Origin: an uncultured Eisenbergiella sp.
Lineage (GTDB): Bacteria > Bacillota > Clostridia > Lachnospirales > Lachnospiraceae
Reading direction: 5' to 3'
DNA length: 64,000 nucleotides
Assembly: GCA_947598825.1 (NCBI GenBank)
Contig: CANQFM010000010.1
Coordinates: 1-64,000, forward strand
The notes beneath the pieces were generated by a model. It saw only the letters and a program-made list of their open reading frames with translations. It made no database searches and was not told the DNA's origin. Positions 50,645-58,823 of this stretch are shown one piece after another (positions within the stretch are counted from its first letter, which is position 1; each line of letters starts with the position of its first letter). The position numbers and the translations under genes were made by a program.

Positions 50645-51379
50645 TCAAAGTAACTCTTTATTCTTAAAGTACATCCGCTTGATCTCGCCGACTACCAGGT
50701 CATTTAAACCGCGCTTTTGTTCCCTGTCCATCCGGTCCGGATAGATGGGCGTTCCGTACTCGATGATGACTTTGGCCTTTTTGACCTTCGGGAGATGGTC
50801 TTCGAAGATCTCGCCCGCGTTGACGATGGCCATGGGAACGATAGGGCATTTGGCTTTCTCGGCGATCTTTAAGCTCCCCGCGTGGAAAGGCAGGAACGTA
50901 TCGACGACCCGGTTGCGGGTCCCTTCCGGGAAAATGCAGATGGAGATCCCGGCTTTCATCTTTTCGATGGCGGCCAGGATCGTCTTCATCCCCTCTTTTA
51001 AGTCCGTGCGGTCGAGAAAGAGACAGTGCAGGTTTTTCATCCAGTTTACCAGAAGCGGATAGCGCAGCATTTCTTTTTTGGCGATATAGCCGGTAGGGCG
51101 GGGAACCCGCACATAGGTCATGAGGATATCAAAGTAGCTGCGGTGATTGCCGACGTAAAGCACCGGGGTATCCTGCGGGATCCGCTCCTCGCCCAGATAG
51201 ACGGTCTGGGTGCCCGCAAAAAAAAGGCAGACGCGGAAGGCCCAGTTTACGATCGCCAGGGAGCTTTTGTTCTTGAGATCCATATTAAACTTGCCGATGA
51301 TCCACTCTGCGATCAGCAGGGGAATGCTCAGCACGAGAAAAAGAATCACAAAGACGGCGATGCAAAGTAAACGGATCAT
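50645..51379 (-). CDS. plsC: 1-acyl-sn-glycerol-3-phosphate acyltransferase
   Basis: PlsC acylates lysophosphatidic acid to phosphatidic acid at the membrane. The product (244 residues from the chosen start) has an N-terminal membrane helix (about 3-25). Motif I is NHRSYFD (H-x4-D) near residue 80, motif III is FPEGTRNR near residue 150, and PIVPMAIVNAGEIF follows. The track ORF is 56 residues longer, but a promoter at 51474-51502 lies within or downstream of those extra starts, so the ATG at 51379 is favoured even though its ribosome site is weak. It lies upstream of the histidine kinase gene on the same strand with a 25-bp gap. Confidence 0.9.
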   Translation of the reverse strand: MIRLLCIAVFVILFLVLSIPLLIAEWIIGKFNMDLKNKSSLAIVNWAFRVCLFFAGTQTVYLGEERIPQDTPVLYVGNHRSYFDILMTYVRVPRPTGYIAKKEMLRYPLLVNWMKNLHCLFLDRTDLKEGMKTILAAIEKMKAGISICIFPEGTRNRVVDTFLPFHAGSLKIAEKAKCPIVPMAIVNAGEIFEDHLPKVKKAKVIIEYGTPIYPDRMDREQKRGLNDLVVGEIKRMYFKNKELL

Positions 51380-51473
51380 GGGTCTGCGGCGGCCGAAAGG
51401 ATCAAAAAAGGGCCGCTTTCCTTTCTGAAAAGTACGCCGGTCAACTGAAAAAAGCGATATCCGGCCATCTTTT

Positions 51474-51502
51474 AGTATAGTCATCTGAGGGAAGAAAAGC
51501 AA
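51474..51502 (-). promoter_or_regulatory. Promoter of plsC
   Basis: The minus strand has TTGCTT, a 17-bp spacer and TATACT. Transcription would start near 51467. Confidence 0.6.
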
Positions 51503-51510
51503 GCGTTTTC

Positions 51511-51533
51511 CTGTCCGATATGACATAGGACAG
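51511..51533. promoter_or_regulatory. Palindrome just upstream of the plsC -35
   Basis: CTGTCC and GGACAG flank an 11-bp partly symmetric centre. It is 9 bp upstream of the -35 and may be an operator. Confidence 0.4.
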
Positions 51534-51613
51534 CCCCGGCGGTTCATAGACTGCTAGGGAAGAAAACTGCGGGCCGCGCTGGCGGCTCCGCCCAGGGAAG
51601 GAAATCTGCGGAC

Positions 51614-52030
51614 ATGAAGAGAGGGTTATCGCAAGCGCGGCGTCTGGCGCTGATCGCGCTGCTGGCGGTCCTGTGTGCCGGCTGCGGAGAAAAAAAAGAC
51701 GGGGAAGCCAGACAAAAACTGGAATTTACAGTGGTGGATGAGGGACGGCTGCCGGAGGAACTGAGGAAGACCCTGGAGGAAAAGAAAGAAGAAAGCTTTA
51801 AGCTGACCTACGCGGACGGCGGATACATGTATCTATGCGTGGGTTACGGCAAACAGGAGAGCGGCGGATACAGCATTGCGGTAAAGGATCTGTACGCTAC
51901 GGAAACTGAGATCTGTCTGGATACCGATCTCATCGGCCCCAAGGAAGCGGAGGACAAAAGCCCGGAGCCGTCCTACCCCTATCTTGTGATAAAAACGCCG
52001 TTTGTGGATAAAACGGTGGTCTTTGACTGA
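51614..52030 (+). CDS. Small lipoprotein with PrcB-like C-terminal domain
   Basis: The 138-residue product has a lipoprotein signal peptide ending LAVLCAGCGEKK (lipid Cys near residue 24). The folded part (about 37-138) contains FTVVDEGRLPEELR, ADGGYMYLCVGYGKQESGGYSIAVKDL and YPYLVIKTPF, resembling the PrcB C-terminal domain named from a Treponema protease complex. It probably sits on the outer face of the membrane. It lies 69 bp before pyrC, so it may be transcribed with the pyrimidine genes, with no obvious functional link. Confidence 0.72.
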   Translation: MKRGLSQARRLALIALLAVLCAGCGEKKDGEARQKLEFTVVDEGRLPEELRKTLEEKKEESFKLTYADGGYMYLCVGYGKQESGGYSIAVKDLYATETEICLDTDLIGPKEAEDKSPEPSYPYLVIKTPFVDKTVVFD

Positions 52031-52099
52031 TTTTTATGGTATCATCGTATTAGTCAGGACAGAATGGCTGCCATTTTATCGGAACGGACGGGACAGGGG

Positions 52100-53401
52100 A
52101 TGATCTTGATTCAAAACTGCCGTTTGGTGGATCCGGTCTCCGGGACGGACGCCAGACGGGATATTCTGACAGAAGGCGGGCGCATCCGGCAGATCGCAGA
52201 GCCGGGGACGGTGCCGGTCTATGGGCTGGGAAAAGGAGATCAGAAAATCGACGCCGACGGGCTTATCGCGGTGCCGGGACTGGTGGATACCCATGTCCAC
52301 TTCAGGGACCCGGGGGCGCTTTATAAGGAAGATATCCTGACCGGCGCCCGGGCGGCGGCTGCCGGCGGCGTGACCAGCGTGGTGCTGATGGCCAATACTT
52401 CGCCGCCGGTGGACAATCCCGAAACGCTCGCCTATGTGCTTCGGAAAGGGGAGCAGACAGGCATCCGCGTCCATAGCTGCGCCAACGTGACGGCAGGCAT
52501 GGCGGGGAAAGCGCTGACGGATATGGAGGCCCTGCGCCGGTGCGGCGCGGCGGGCTTTACCGACGACGGGAAACCGGTTTTGGATCGCGAACTGGCCTGC
52601 AGGGCCATGAAGGAGGCCGCCAGGCTCGGCGTCCCGATCAGTTTCCACGAAGAAGATCCTGCTTTCATCCGGAATAACGGGATCCACGCGGGCAGGGCGT
52701 CGGCCCATTTTGGCATCGGCGGTTCGGACAGACAGGCGGAGATCGTGATGGTACGGCGGGATCTGGAACTCGCCCTTAAGACGGGGGCCAGCATCGTCAT
52801 TCAGCATATCAGCGCCGCAGAGTCGGTGGAACTGGTGCGGCAGGCGAAGAAAAAGGGAGGCAATATCCATGCGGAGGCAACGCCGCATCATTTCTCCTTG
52901 ACGCAGGAGGATGCGATCCGCTTCGGTACGCTGGCAAAGATGAACCCGCCCCTGCGGGAAGAAGCGGACAGGCTGGCCATCCTGGAAGGGCTGCGGGACG
53001 GCACGATCGACATTATCGCCACCGATCACGCCCCCCACGCGGCAGAGGAAAAGGCATTGCCCATCGAAAAGGCCCCCAGCGGGATCATCGGCCTGGAAAC
53101 CTCTCTGGCGCTGGGACTGATGTATCTGGTAAAACCGGGATATCTGACGCTTTCTGGGCTGATCCGCTGCATGAGCGAAAACCCCGCGAAGCTGTACGGG
53201 CTGGACGCCGGTTATCTGGCTGTGGGAGGTCCGGCGGATCTGGCGCTTTTCGATGAGACGAAAAGCTGGACGCCGACGAGGTTTTTTTCCAAATCTCAGA
53301 ATTCGCCCTTTTTGCACAGGACGCTTTGCGGGAAAGTAAAATACACTATCTGCCAAGGACAGGTGGTCTATGAGGACGGGGAGGAAGCGCCTTTTTTATA
53401 A
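52100..53401 (+). CDS. pyrC: Dihydroorotase
   Basis: PyrC closes carbamoyl aspartate to dihydroorotate. The 433-residue protein (chosen start MILIQNCRLVDP) has DTHVHFRDPG near residue 60, AGFTDDGKPV near residue 150, SFHEEDP near residue 178, QHISAAESV near residue 232 and ATDHAPHAAEEK near residue 305. These are the metal and substrate ligands of the class I, PyrC-type enzymes. The track start at 52064 adds 12 residues not usual for the family; both starts have imperfect ribosome sites. It is followed after 23 bp by pyrK. Confidence 0.95.
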   Translation: MILIQNCRLVDPVSGTDARRDILTEGGRIRQIAEPGTVPVYGLGKGDQKIDADGLIAVPGLVDTHVHFRDPGALYKEDILTGARAAAAGGVTSVVLMANTSPPVDNPETLAYVLRKGEQTGIRVHSCANVTAGMAGKALTDMEALRRCGAAGFTDDGKPVLDRELACRAMKEAARLGVPISFHEEDPAFIRNNGIHAGRASAHFGIGGSDRQAEIVMVRRDLELALKTGASIVIQHISAAESVELVRQAKKKGGNIHAEATPHHFSLTQEDAIRFGTLAKMNPPLREEADRLAILEGLRDGTIDIIATDHAPHAAEEKALPIEKAPSGIIGLETSLALGLMYLVKPGYLTLSGLIRCMSENPAKLYGLDAGYLAVGGPADLALFDETKSWTPTRFFSKSQNSPFLHRTLCGKVKYTICQGQVVYEDGEEAPFL

Positions 53402-53424
53402 AACGGGCGGGAATGGAGACAGGT

Positions 53425-54210
53425 ATGGCGGGAAAAAGAAAAGAAAGGGCCCGGGTGGCCAGCCAGCGGCTTCTGGCGCCAGGCATCTATGATATGAGGA
53501 TTGCGACGGATCTGGCAAAGGACGCCGGATGCGGGCAGTTCGTGGCCCTGTATCCGAAGGATAAGAGTACGCTGCTGCCCCGTCCCATCAGCATCTGCGA
53601 GGCGGACAGGCAGGCAGGGGAGCTGAGGCTGGTCTATCGCGTGGCCGGGAAGGGAACGGCGGAATTTTCCCATCTGCAGGCCGGGGACAGCGTGGATCTT
53701 TTGGGCGTGTTGGGCAACGGTTTCCCGGCCGGCCGGGCGCAGCGCAGTATGACGGCGGCGCTGCTGGGCGGCGGGATCGGCGTGCCGCCCCTTTTGGAGC
53801 TGGCAAAAGAGCTGGACTGCGACCGGCGGATCGTCGTGGGATACCGTGACAGCCAGTGTTTTTTGCGGGAGGATTTTGAAGCGCAGGCGCCGGGCCACGT
53901 CTATATCGCCACAGAGGATGGCAGCGTCGGGACGAAGGGCAACGTTATGGACGCCCTGCGGGAAAACGGGATCGCGCCGGACATTCTGTTTGCCTGCGGC
54001 CCCCTGCCCATGCTGCGCGCGGTGAAGCAGTATGCCATAGAACAGGGGATCTTAGCGTATCTTTCCCTGGAGGAACGTATGGCCTGCGGCGTGGGGGCGT
54101 GCCTGGGGTGCGTTTGTCAGACCGCCGGCGTAGATCCCCACTCCCATGTGCATAACGCGAGGGTCTGTACGGACGGGCCGGTTTTTGAGGCCAGGGAGGT
54201 GGAGATCTGA
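53425..54210 (+). CDS. pyrK: Dihydroorotate dehydrogenase electron-transfer subunit
   Basis: PyrK carries FAD and a [2Fe-2S] cluster and links PyrD to NAD. The 261-residue protein has the FAD-binding RPISICEAD near residue 50, the NAD site ALLGGGIGVPPLLELAKEL near residue 112, and the cluster Cys set in MACGVGACLGCVCQT plus a fourth Cys in ARVCTDGP near residue 249. GGAG is 6 nt before the ATG at 53425, which is preferred to 53413. Its stop codon overlaps the pyrD start by one base (TGATG), so the two subunits are made together. Confidence 0.95.
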   Translation: MAGKRKERARVASQRLLAPGIYDMRIATDLAKDAGCGQFVALYPKDKSTLLPRPISICEADRQAGELRLVYRVAGKGTAEFSHLQAGDSVDLLGVLGNGFPAGRAQRSMTAALLGGGIGVPPLLELAKELDCDRRIVVGYRDSQCFLREDFEAQAPGHVYIATEDGSVGTKGNVMDALRENGIAPDILFACGPLPMLRAVKQYAIEQGILAYLSLEERMACGVGACLGCVCQTAGVDPHSHVHNARVCTDGPVFEAREVEI

Positions 54211-55115
54211 TGAAAACCAGCGTAACGATTGCGGGCGTAGAATTTAAGAATCCCGTGATGACGGCCTCCGGGACTTTTGGCTCCGGCATGGAATACGGGG
54301 AATTTGTGGATCTGAACCGGTTGGGGGCCGTGGTCACAAAGGGGGTGGCCAACGTGCCCTGGGCAGGCAATCCCACGCCCCGGGTGGCGGAGGTCTACGG
54401 CGGTATGCTCAATGCCATCGGCCTGCAGAATCCGGGCGTGGATGTTTTTATCCAGCGCGACTTGGGGTTCCTGGAGCAGTTCGACACCAGAGTCATCGTG
54501 AATGTCTGCGGCAGGACGGTGGAGGATTACCTGGAGGTGGTGGAGCGGCTGGCGGATACCCGCGTGGACATGCTGGAGATCAATGTGTCCTGCCCCAACG
54601 TCAAGGAAGGGGCGATCGCGTTCGGACAGAAGGCCGACGCCCTCTATGGGATCACCTCCCGCATAAAGAAAGCGGCCAGGCAGCCCGTGATCATGAAGCT
54701 CAGCCCCAATGTCACAGATATTACGGAAATGGCCCGGGCGGCGGAAGCGGCGGGAGCGGACGCCATTTCCCTGATCAATACCCTGACGGGCATGAAAATA
54801 GATATTGAACGCAGAAAATTCGTCCTGGCCAACAAAACGGGCGGGCTGTCCGGCCCGGCCATCAAACCTGTTGCCGTGCGCATGGTCTGGCAGTGCGCCA
54901 ATGCGGTGAAAATCCCCATTATCGGCATGGGCGGCATCGCTTCGGCCGAAGACGCCATTGAATTTCTCATGGCGGGAGCTACGGCGGTGGCGGTGGGGGC
55001 CATGAATTTTGTCAATCCCTATGCCACCATGGAAGTGGCGCAGGGGATCGAAAACTTCCTTGCCGGCCATGGCATCGAAGATATTCATGAGATCATCGGC
55101 TGCGTGAACAGATAG
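54210..55115 (+). CDS. pyrD: Dihydroorotate dehydrogenase, catalytic subunit (class 1B)
   Basis: PyrD oxidises dihydroorotate to orotate with FMN and, with PyrK, uses NAD. The 301-residue protein has TASGTFGSGMEYGE near residue 17, GLQNPGVDVF near residue 70, the catalytic Cys in EINVSCPNVKEG near residue 130, KLSPNVTDI near residue 164 and GMGGIASAEDAIEF near residue 243. The Cys base, length and pairing with pyrK mark class 1B. It overlaps pyrK by one base and ends the pyr set. Confidence 0.96.
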   Translation: MKTSVTIAGVEFKNPVMTASGTFGSGMEYGEFVDLNRLGAVVTKGVANVPWAGNPTPRVAEVYGGMLNAIGLQNPGVDVFIQRDLGFLEQFDTRVIVNVCGRTVEDYLEVVERLADTRVDMLEINVSCPNVKEGAIAFGQKADALYGITSRIKKAARQPVIMKLSPNVTDITEMARAAEAAGADAISLINTLTGMKIDIERRKFVLANKTGGLSGPAIKPVAVRMVWQCANAVKIPIIGMGGIASAEDAIEFLMAGATAVAVGAMNFVNPYATMEVAQGIENFLAGHGIEDIHEIIGCVNR

Positions 55116-55119
55116 CCAG

Positions 55120-55148
55120 GTATATATTTCCTCTCCGGGTCATAAGGT
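55120..55148 (+). promoter_or_regulatory. Possible sigma-E promoter of the sipL-like gene
   Basis: GTATATA, a 14-bp spacer and CATAAGGT. The -35 fits sigma-E well and the -10 partly (CATA and the final T). The gene starts 78 bp downstream. Confidence 0.45.
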
Positions 55149-55226
55149 ATAAGGACAGCAAAGAACCATGCGGCGCAGGCTTTTGTCGGCGCCGCGGATC
55201 CAAAAACCGCCCGGGGAGGTATTTTT

Positions 55227-56789
55227 ATGGAGCTGATACAGAAAAGCATACATATGGATCAGGTGAAGTGCGCCTCTGCAGCGCAGATCACCATTGAGGA
55301 CGACATCAACATTACGGACGCCAAGCCGGATGTATTCCAGCTTGTCATGGAAAAGGGAAACGTGGACATCGACGAAGTGCGGGCGGTGGAGGATCACGTC
55401 CATATCCGGGGCACGCTCAAGTTTACGGTGCTTTATATTTCGGAAGAAGAGGTGAACAGGCCCGCCTGTATGGAGGGCTCGCTGTCCTTTTCGGAGACCG
55501 TATATATGGATGGCGTGAGCGCCGGAGACGTGGTGCTGGTACGGCCCGTGCTGGAGGATCTGAGCGTCGGGATGATCAATTCCCGTAAACTTTCCGTGCA
55601 GGCGCTGGCGGAGCTTTTTCTGAGCGTGGAGCTGCAGCAGGAAACGATGGCCGCGGTGAGCGTGGAGGACGCCCAGGACGTTGAGGTTCAGAAAAAGATC
55701 ATGCCGGCCCTGGATCTGGCCATTTCCAAAAAGGATATTTTCAGGATCAGGGAAGAAGTGGAACTGCCCGGAGGTATGCCGAACATTTTCAGCCTGCTCT
55801 GGCAGAACTGCAGGCTCAGGGGGATCACGTTCCATCTGATGGACGGCAAAATGTCCCTGCAGGGGGAGATCGAGTTCTTTTTCCTGTATGAAGGGGAGGG
55901 GGAAGAGCGGCCCGTCCTGTGGCATTCGGCAGTACTCCCCGTAAACGGCGTGGTGGAGTGCCAGGGGATGCGGGAAGGGATGCTGGAAAATATCCGCTGC
56001 CGTATGGGGCATCAGGAGATCGAGGTGAAAGCGGACGCCGACGGCGAAGAGCGCAGGATCGCCCTGGATCTCGTGTTGGATCTGGATATGAAGCTTTATG
56101 AGGATATTCAGGTGGAGATGATATCGGATCTTTACAGCGTATCCCGGGACCGGGAGGTAAAGGTCGTGACGCAGGAGGGGCGCTGCAAGCAGCTTTTGAC
56201 TAAAAATACGGGGAAAACGAATGTTTCCGGACGTTTTAAGGTGGAGGCCGGGCTGCCCAGGATGCAGCAGGTGGGCGGAAGCTTTGGGGAGATCCAGGTG
56301 GGCAGCGTAGAGCCCTGCGCCGAGGGGATCAGGGTGGACGGTATTCTGCAGGTGCGCGCCCTCTATGCTTCGCAGGACGCGGAACTGCCCGTTTATGGCA
56401 TCCGGGGGACGATCCCCTATTCCTATGTGCTGGAGGTGCCGGGCTGGGATGCGGACTGTCAGTACGAGATGGAACCTTCCCTGGAGCAGCTCAGCGTTAC
56501 CATGCTGGACGGGGACGAGGCGGATGTCAAGGCGGCGCTGTCCTTTAGCTGTCTGGCCTTCCGGGTTCATGAAGAGCCGATGGTGACGGATGTGCAGGTA
56601 TCCGCGCTGGATCCGGAGAAATTATCTTCCCTGCCCGGCATTGTGGCCTATATCGTCAGGGACGACGATACCCTTTGGGAGATCGGGAAAAAATATTATG
56701 TACCGGTGGCGCGGATGAAGGAGATGAACGATCTGCAGACAGAGGAGGTAAAACCCGGTGATAAGCTTCTGGTGGTGAAGGGGTTTTAA
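55227..56789 (+). CDS. sipL: SipL-like spore coat morphogenesis protein (DUF3794 + LysM)
   Basis: The 520-residue protein has repeated DUF3794 modules (roughly 1-150, 170-310 and 320-455). A C-terminal LysM domain (about 472-520, VAYIVRDDDTLWEIGKKYY...VKPGDKLLVVKGF) completes it. This is the layout of Clostridioides difficile SipL, which binds SpoIVA through its LysM domain and anchors the coat to the forespore. No signal peptide is present, as expected for a mother-cell protein. AGGAGG precedes the RBS-spaced ATG (CGGGGAGGTATTTTTATG). A sigma-E-like promoter lies upstream. The gene symbol is by analogy. Confidence 0.88.
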   Translation: MELIQKSIHMDQVKCASAAQITIEDDINITDAKPDVFQLVMEKGNVDIDEVRAVEDHVHIRGTLKFTVLYISEEEVNRPACMEGSLSFSETVYMDGVSAGDVVLVRPVLEDLSVGMINSRKLSVQALAELFLSVELQQETMAAVSVEDAQDVEVQKKIMPALDLAISKKDIFRIREEVELPGGMPNIFSLLWQNCRLRGITFHLMDGKMSLQGEIEFFFLYEGEGEERPVLWHSAVLPVNGVVECQGMREGMLENIRCRMGHQEIEVKADADGEERRIALDLVLDLDMKLYEDIQVEMISDLYSVSRDREVKVVTQEGRCKQLLTKNTGKTNVSGRFKVEAGLPRMQQVGGSFGEIQVGSVEPCAEGIRVDGILQVRALYASQDAELPVYGIRGTIPYSYVLEVPGWDADCQYEMEPSLEQLSVTMLDGDEADVKAALSFSCLAFRVHEEPMVTDVQVSALDPEKLSSLPGIVAYIVRDDDTLWEIGKKYYVPVARMKEMNDLQTEEVKPGDKLLVVKGF

Positions 56790-56816
56790 GATCCCTGTGT
56801 TTTTTGGACGGCGTCA

Positions 56817-56845
56817 TTGACAAAACGGCGGGGATTGTATAAAAT
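56817..56845 (+). promoter_or_regulatory. Promoter of ispE-gntR
   Basis: Perfect TTGACA, 17-bp spacer, TAAAAT. The -10 overlaps the first palindromic operator. Confidence 0.75.
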
Positions 56846-56867
56846 AAAATACAATCATTGTATACAA
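56834..56867. promoter_or_regulatory. GntR-type operator cluster over the ispE promoter
   Basis: ATTGTAT-N8-ATACAAT at 56834-56855 is followed by the perfect palindrome TTGTATACAA at 56858-56867. The TNGTNNACNA pattern is the usual FadR/FCD-type GntR site, and an FCD-type GntR gene is the second gene of this transcript. Confidence 0.6.
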
Positions 56868-56930
56868 AGTACAAGACAGGGATCCGGCCCGCGGACGGGG
56901 CCGGCCCGTCGGGAAAAGGGGGATCGGGGG

Positions 56931-57794
56931 ATGGATTCCGTTACCTTAAAGGCCAATGCGAAGATCAATCTGGGACTTGACGTGCTGAGCCGCCGCCAGG
57001 ACGGTTACCACGAGGTAAAGATGGTGATGCAGAGCGTGGGGATCAGCGATACGCTTACCTTTACGCGGACGGAGGAACCGGGGATCCGTTTGGAGTCGGA
57101 CGACCGGACGCTTCCGGCGGATGGGAGCAATCTGATCAGCCGCGCCCTGTCTTTGATTCAGGCGACTTACGGGCTGGAGGGCGGCATATCGGTGAGCCTG
57201 CAAAAGAGAATCCCCATCGCGGCGGGGATGGCGGGCGGCAGCACGGACGCGGCGGCCGCCATCCATGCGGCGGACCGGCTGTACCATCTCGGGCTTTCCT
57301 TGGAGGAAAAACAGGCTTTGGGCGTAAAGCTGGGCGCGGACGTCCCCTATTGCCTGATGGGAGGGACGGCGTTGTCAGAAGGGATCGGAGAGATTTTGAC
57401 GGCCCTGCCCCCTGCGCCGCCGGCCTGTCTGGTGATCGCCAGGCCGCCGGTCAGCGTGTCTACGAAATCCGTATATGAGAATCTGCGCCTTCGGGAGCTG
57501 GAACGCCATCCGGATATTGACGGAATGGTGGAGAGCATCCGGCGGGGGGACCTTAAGGGGATCGCACAGCGGATGGAGAACGTACTGGAAACCGTAACCA
57601 TACAGCGGCATCCTGTCATTGGACAGATGAAAGCCTTTCTGATGGAAGCCGGGGCGCTCAACGCGCTCATGAGCGGCAGCGGGCCTACGGTGTTCGGCGT
57701 TTTTGAGGAGGAAAGGACCGCGCGGGAGGCATGGCTGGCCATGCGGGAGCGCGGATTTGGCGCACAGGTATTTCTGACCGGTTTTGTTGCATAG
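56931..57794 (+). CDS. ispE: 4-diphosphocytidyl-2-C-methyl-D-erythritol kinase
   Basis: IspE phosphorylates CDP-methylerythritol in the MEP isoprenoid pathway. The 287-residue GHMP kinase starts MDSVTLKANAKINLGLDVL. The ATP-binding PIAAGMAGGSTDAAAA lies near residue 92, LGADVPYCLMGGTALSEGIG near residue 132, and LMSGSGPTVFGVFEE near residue 245. The track start at 56817 runs through the operator region and is rejected; the ATG at 56931 follows AAGGGGG. It is transcribed with the downstream GntR gene (10-bp gap). Confidence 0.95.
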   Translation: MDSVTLKANAKINLGLDVLSRRQDGYHEVKMVMQSVGISDTLTFTRTEEPGIRLESDDRTLPADGSNLISRALSLIQATYGLEGGISVSLQKRIPIAAGMAGGSTDAAAAIHAADRLYHLGLSLEEKQALGVKLGADVPYCLMGGTALSEGIGEILTALPPAPPACLVIARPPVSVSTKSVYENLRLRELERHPDIDGMVESIRRGDLKGIAQRMENVLETVTIQRHPVIGQMKAFLMEAGALNALMSGSGPTVFGVFEEERTAREAWLAMRERGFGAQVFLTGFVA

Positions 57795-57804
57795 GGGAAC
57801 GGCA

Positions 57805-58485
57805 ATGAACGAATTTGGAAAAAATTTTGAGAATAACTACCTGCCCCTTCGGGATGTGGTGTTCAACACGCTGCGGCAGAGTATTCTGACCGGGGAACTT
57901 AAGCCCGGGGAACGGCTGATGGAGATCCACCTGGCGGATAAGCTGGGGGTGTCCAGGACGCCGATCCGGGAGGCGATCCGCAAGCTGGAGCTGGAAGGGC
58001 TGGTGACGATGATCCCCCGCCGCGGCGCGGAGGTGGCGCAGATCACGGAAAAGAATCTGAAGGACGTATTGGAGGTGCGCCGTGCGCTGGACGCGCTGGC
58101 GGTAGAACTGGCCTGCGACAGGATCAAGGAAGAGCAGCTTAGAAAGCTGAAAGACGCCTGCGATCATTTTGAAGAGGAAACAAAGCGCGGCAACGCCAAC
58201 CAGGTGGCGCAGGCCGATGTGGCGCTGCACGATATCATTCTGGAGGCGGGCGGGAACGATAAGCTGATCCAGATGATCAGCAATCTGTCCCAGCAGATGT
58301 ACCGTTACCGTCTGGAATACGTCAAGGATGAAAGCCACTATGAGCAACTGATCCGGGAGCATCGGCAGATCTATGAGGCTATCCGGGATAAGGACAAGGA
58401 GGGCGGCTCCCAGGCCATGAAGATCCACATCGATAACCAGGAGAAAGCCGTCATCCGCATGATCTACGCGCGGAAAAAGAAATAA
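57805..58485 (+). CDS. GntR-family (FCD/FadR-type) transcriptional regulator
   Basis: The 226-residue protein has an N-terminal winged helix (about 12-78, with MEIHLADKLGVSRTPIREAIRKLELEGL) and a C-terminal FCD ligand-binding bundle (about 85-220). Candidate metal ligands lie in DVALHDIIL, EHRQIYEAI and KIHIDNQ. FCD domains often bind metal plus an organic acid. AGGGGA is 6 nt before the ATG at 57805; the track start adds 7 unlikely residues. TTGTATACAA-type sites sit over the promoter of the ispE-gntR transcript, so autoregulation with ispE is likely. Confidence 0.93.
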   Translation: MNEFGKNFENNYLPLRDVVFNTLRQSILTGELKPGERLMEIHLADKLGVSRTPIREAIRKLELEGLVTMIPRRGAEVAQITEKNLKDVLEVRRALDALAVELACDRIKEEQLRKLKDACDHFEEETKRGNANQVAQADVALHDIILEAGGNDKLIQMISNLSQQMYRYRLEYVKDESHYEQLIREHRQIYEAIRDKDKEGGSQAMKIHIDNQEKAVIRMIYARKKK

Positions 58486-58565
58486 CCGGAAAGTATAAGG
58501 GCGTAGATCCCGTCCATACTGTAATCCATAGGGCTGCCGACGGCAGCGGAAAGGATACGGTAGAG

Positions 58566-58823
58566 ATGGGAAAAAAATTTCGCGCAGGGGCCCTGCTTTT
58601 GGCCCTCTGTTTGACCTGGGGCGTTTTATATCCCCAGTATGCGCTGACAGAAAATATGTATGAGCTGACAGGGGAGGAGAGAAATCCGCTCCCGAAAGAC
58701 TGCGCCAGGGATTTTTTCAGTATCCTGCATACGGAGCCGCAGAATTTGGAGATTCGTTTTGCCCTGCTGGAAAAACTGGAGGCGTGGTTTGACAGAAAAG
58801 AGGAAACGCGTGAAAGAAGATAA
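58566..58823 (+). CDS. Small secreted protein of unknown function
   Basis: The 85-residue product has a signal-peptide-like start (KKFRAGALLLALCLTWGVLY). A short polar part follows, with DCARDFFSILHTEPQNLEIRFALLEKL, predicted helical. I do not recognise a family. It overlaps the GTG start of murI by 14 bp. A possible sigma-E promoter (GTATAAG, 15 bp, CATACTGT at 58493-58522) lies upstream, so a sporulation role is possible but unproven. Confidence 0.6.
   Translation: MGKKFRAGALLLALCLTWGVLYPQYALTENMYELTGEERNPLPKDCARDFFSILHTEPQNLEIRFALLEKLEAWFDRKEETRERR

Noticed and set aside
52076-53356. 426-residue minus-strand ORF
   Set aside because: It is the shadow of pyrC.
55140-56570. 476-residue minus-strand ORF
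   Set aside because: It is the shadow of the sipL-like gene; composition is His/Leu/Arg-rich without domain signatures.
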